Shown here: positions 6,005-7,005 of the stretch, piece by piece
Numbering within the stretch: position 1 is the stretch's first letter
Layout of the letters: every line of letters begins with the position of its first letter
NCBI GenBank assembly: GCA_039583705.1
Contig: JAVKSM010000138.1
Location: 1-7,005, forward strand
Direction of reading: 5' to 3'
Length of the DNA stretch: 7,005 bases
Source of the DNA: JAVKSM01 sp039583705
GTDB taxonomy: Bacteria; Actinomycetota; Actinomycetes; Mycobacteriales; Pseudonocardiaceae
Program-made: the position numbers and the translations under genes
Notes under the pieces: model-generated
The model's database searches: none
What the model saw: only the letters and a program-made list of their open reading frames with translations
Told to the model about the DNA's origin: nothing

Positions 6005-6745
6005 GTGAACTGGGACGACGCCGTGCTGATCGGCTGCGGGGACGCCCGGCTGCCCGGGGCCGGCCCGGCCGGCGGCCTGGTTGGCAGTCTGGTCGTGCGG
6101 CTGCCCGGGGCCGGCCCGGCTGGCGGCTTGGTTGGTGGCTCGGTTGGCGGCCGGGTCGTGCGGCTGCCCGCCCGGCCCGGCCGCGAGCACGTCGACCCGG
6201 TGCTGGAGTCGGCGGCGCCCGGCGCCCGGCTGGTCGTCGCGGGTGATGACGCCGACCTCGCCGCCGTCGTGCTCCGGCTGCTGCGCACCGAGCGGCTGGG
6301 CGAGCTGGCGGTCGCCTACCTGCCCGCGCGGCGGGACTCGGCGGTGGCGGCCGGGTTCGGGCTGCCGCGTTCCGCGGGTGCCGCTGTGTCGTTGGCCCGC
6401 AACGGGCGGCCGGTGCCGGCGCCGCTGCTGCGCGACGACGCCGGCGGCGTGCTGCTCGGCCGCGGCGAGCTGCGTGACGTGCGGGGTGAGTCCTACTGTG
6501 ACGAGCACCTCGTGCTCCGCGGGGGGGCCGCGCGCTTCACCGTGAGCCCTGACCCTCCCGGCGGTCTGCTGGTCGAGGTGCGCCCGCCGGGGCTGGCGCG
6601 CGCGACGCGCACCTGGCGCGGGCGGGCCGTGCAGCTCGCTTGCGAGCCGGCGCGGGTGTGGCTCGACGGCGTACCGCACCCCCGCCCGGTGACACGCTGG
6701 ACGTGGTACCGCCACACCGCCGACTGGCTGCTGGTCCGCCCCTGA
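6005..6745 (+). CDS. Conserved actinobacterial protein, Rv0358-type
   Basis: A 246-residue protein of unknown function in the position held by Rv0358 beside purA (Rv0357c) in Mycobacterium tuberculosis. The family link is from synteny and recalled sequence pattern. After VNWDDAVLIGCGDA comes an in-frame duplicated segment (residues 15-52), then the conserved body: ARLVVAGDDADLAAVVLRLL (~75-95), AYLPARRDSAVAAGFGLPR (~107-125), RDDAGGVLLGRGELRDVRGE (~145-165) and, at the end, HPRPVTRWTWYRHTADWLLV. The GDDAD-(x)-LRLLR segment faintly recalls the nucleotide loop of diacylglycerol/NAD kinases, but the GGDGT motif is absent, so no kinase activity is claimed. There is no signal peptide or membrane segment. 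GTG 6005 is chosen because GAGGG (5993-5997) lies 7 nt upstream and the conserved VNWDD segment follows; an upstream GTG at 5972 is in frame but poorer. Confidence 0.75.
   Translation: MNWDDAVLIGCGDARLPGAGPAGGLVGSLVVRLPGAGPAGGLVGGSVGGRVVRLPARPGREHVDPVLESAAPGARLVVAGDDADLAAVVLRLLRTERLGELAVAYLPARRDSAVAAGFGLPRSAGAAVSLARNGRPVPAPLLRDDAGGVLLGRGELRDVRGESYCDEHLVLRGGAARFTVSPDPPGGLLVEVRPPGLARATRTWRGRAVQLACEPARVWLDGVPHPRPVTRWTWYRHTADWLLVRP
6047..6160 (+). repeat. In-frame tandem duplication inside the Rv0358-type gene
   Basis: The 39-bp segments 6047-6085 and 6098-6136 (period 51 bp, 17 codons) match at 36 of 39 bases. The three differences are C-to-T and all synonymous, so both encode RLPGAGPAGGLVG. 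The flank GGTCGTGCGGCTGCCC recurs at 6091-6106 and 6155-6170, so a third RLP begins at 6161. The segments add about 38 Gly/Ala/Val/Leu-rich residues between the first strand and the conserved body of the protein. Confidence 0.9.
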
Positions 6746-6752
6746 GACCACC

Positions 6753-6779
6753 GGGCTCGCGGGGCTCGCGGGGCTCGCG
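6753..6779. repeat. Three exact 9-bp tandem repeats
   Basis: GGGCTCGCG occurs three times in a row, 7 bp after the stop codon of the Rv0358-type gene, in the 96-bp gap before the DUF3151 gene. It is non-coding and looks like a short slippage array. No gene fits in this gap. Confidence 0.8.
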
Positions 6780-6823
6780 GCGGCGGCACGCCGGCCGCTC
6801 CACGTGAGCCAGCGTCCGCCGCT

Positions 6824-6862
6824 GCCCATCTCGGCGTCGGCTCAGCCGACGCCGAGATGGGC
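6824..6862. terminator. Perfect 18-bp hairpin spanning the DUF3151 stop codon
   Basis: The arms 6824-6841 (GCCCATCTCGGCGTCGGC) and 6845-6862 are exact complements. The three-base loop 6842-6844 is the DUF3151 stop codon itself (TGA on the minus strand). The stem therefore spans the last six sense codons and an 18-bp copy after the stop. Its place between convergent genes suits a bidirectional terminator. There is no T-run. Confidence 0.8.
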
Positions 6863-7005
6863 CGGAGCGGTGGGGTCGGCTTCGGTGAGGAAGCTGGCGC
6901 AGCGCTCGGCCTCGTCCACCTCGCCGATGGCATCCGCGGCCCGGGCCAATGCGGCGAGCGCGCGGAGGAAGCCCTGGTTGGGGCGGTGGTCGAAGGGTAC
7001 CGGGC
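6842..7005 (-). CDS. DUF3151 family protein, C-terminal 53 residues (N-terminus beyond window)
   Basis: The minus-strand frame enters from the right edge and reads PVPFDHRPNQGFLRALAALA, then RAADAIGEVDEAERCASFLT, then EADPTAPAHLGVG and TGA. This is the typical end of DUF3151 proteins (~140 residues, conserved in actinobacteria, function unknown). In those the (H/R)xPNQGFLRALAALARAA and IGExDEAERC segments are the most conserved. In M. tuberculosis the corresponding gene, Rv0360c, lies just beyond Rv0358 and Rv0359, which supports the assignment. The protein is cytoplasmic as far as can be seen. Its last codons form one arm of the long hairpin described separately. Confidence 0.85.
   Translation of the reverse strand, partial: PVPFDHRPNQGFLRALAALARAADAIGEVDEAERCASFLTEADPTAPAHLGVG

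Noticed and set aside
4554..6008. 484-codon plus-strand ORF opposite purA
   Set aside because: Antisense shadow of purA caused by GC-rich third positions; Arg/Gly/His/Gln-rich product with no recognisable domain.
6005..6745. Diacylglycerol or NAD kinase function
   Set aside because: The GDDAD segment lacks the GGDGT nucleotide-binding motif, and the rest of the kinase fold is not recognisable.

Overview
The window is very GC-rich, with strong G/C bias at third codon positions, and uses GTG/TTG as well as ATG starts. It looks like chromosomal DNA of a high-GC actinomycete. The order purA(-) / Rv0358-type gene(+) / DUF3151 gene(-) matches what I recall of the purA neighbourhood in Mycobacterium and relatives. 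The general look suggests Pseudonocardiales or a nearby order; this is inference, not a database result.

Layout, left to right. 1-930 (-) is the N-terminal 310 residues of a PAS-GAF signalling protein that runs off the left edge. 1057-2325 (-) is complete purD (GAR synthetase). 2326-2500 is a short region with a putative purD promoter and an unexplained inverted repeat. 2398-3552 (+) is a PIMT-like O-methyltransferase of the kind found in ATP-grasp (graspetide-type) and FxLD peptide clusters; it lacks its N-terminal region. 3558-3773 (-) is a collapsed XRE/TPR regulator in which the start of the HTH domain is joined to a C-terminal TPR piece. 3774-4072 has no convincing gene, only GC-rich hairpins. 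4073-4624 (+) is a small probable lipoprotein of unknown function. It converges through a hairpin terminator on purA (4683-5957, -, adenylosuccinate synthetase). Divergent from purA is 6005-6745 (+), a conserved actinobacterial protein with an in-frame duplication near its N-terminus. The right edge carries the last 53 codons of a DUF3151 gene (6842-7005, -), whose stop codon lies in the loop of a perfect 18-bp hairpin.

Function. purD and purA are housekeeping genes of purine synthesis: the second step to IMP, and the first step from IMP to AMP. They are separate transcription units. The 2.4-3.8 kb interval between purD and the lipoprotein gene looks like a degraded accessory islet: a truncated RiPP-type methyltransferase and a deleted XRE/TPR regulator, with no precursor peptide or ATP-grasp ligase. 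I see no complete novel system. The items most worth checking are this islet, the stop-codon hairpin of the DUF3151 gene, the in-frame repeat at 6047-6160 and the inverted repeat upstream of purD.
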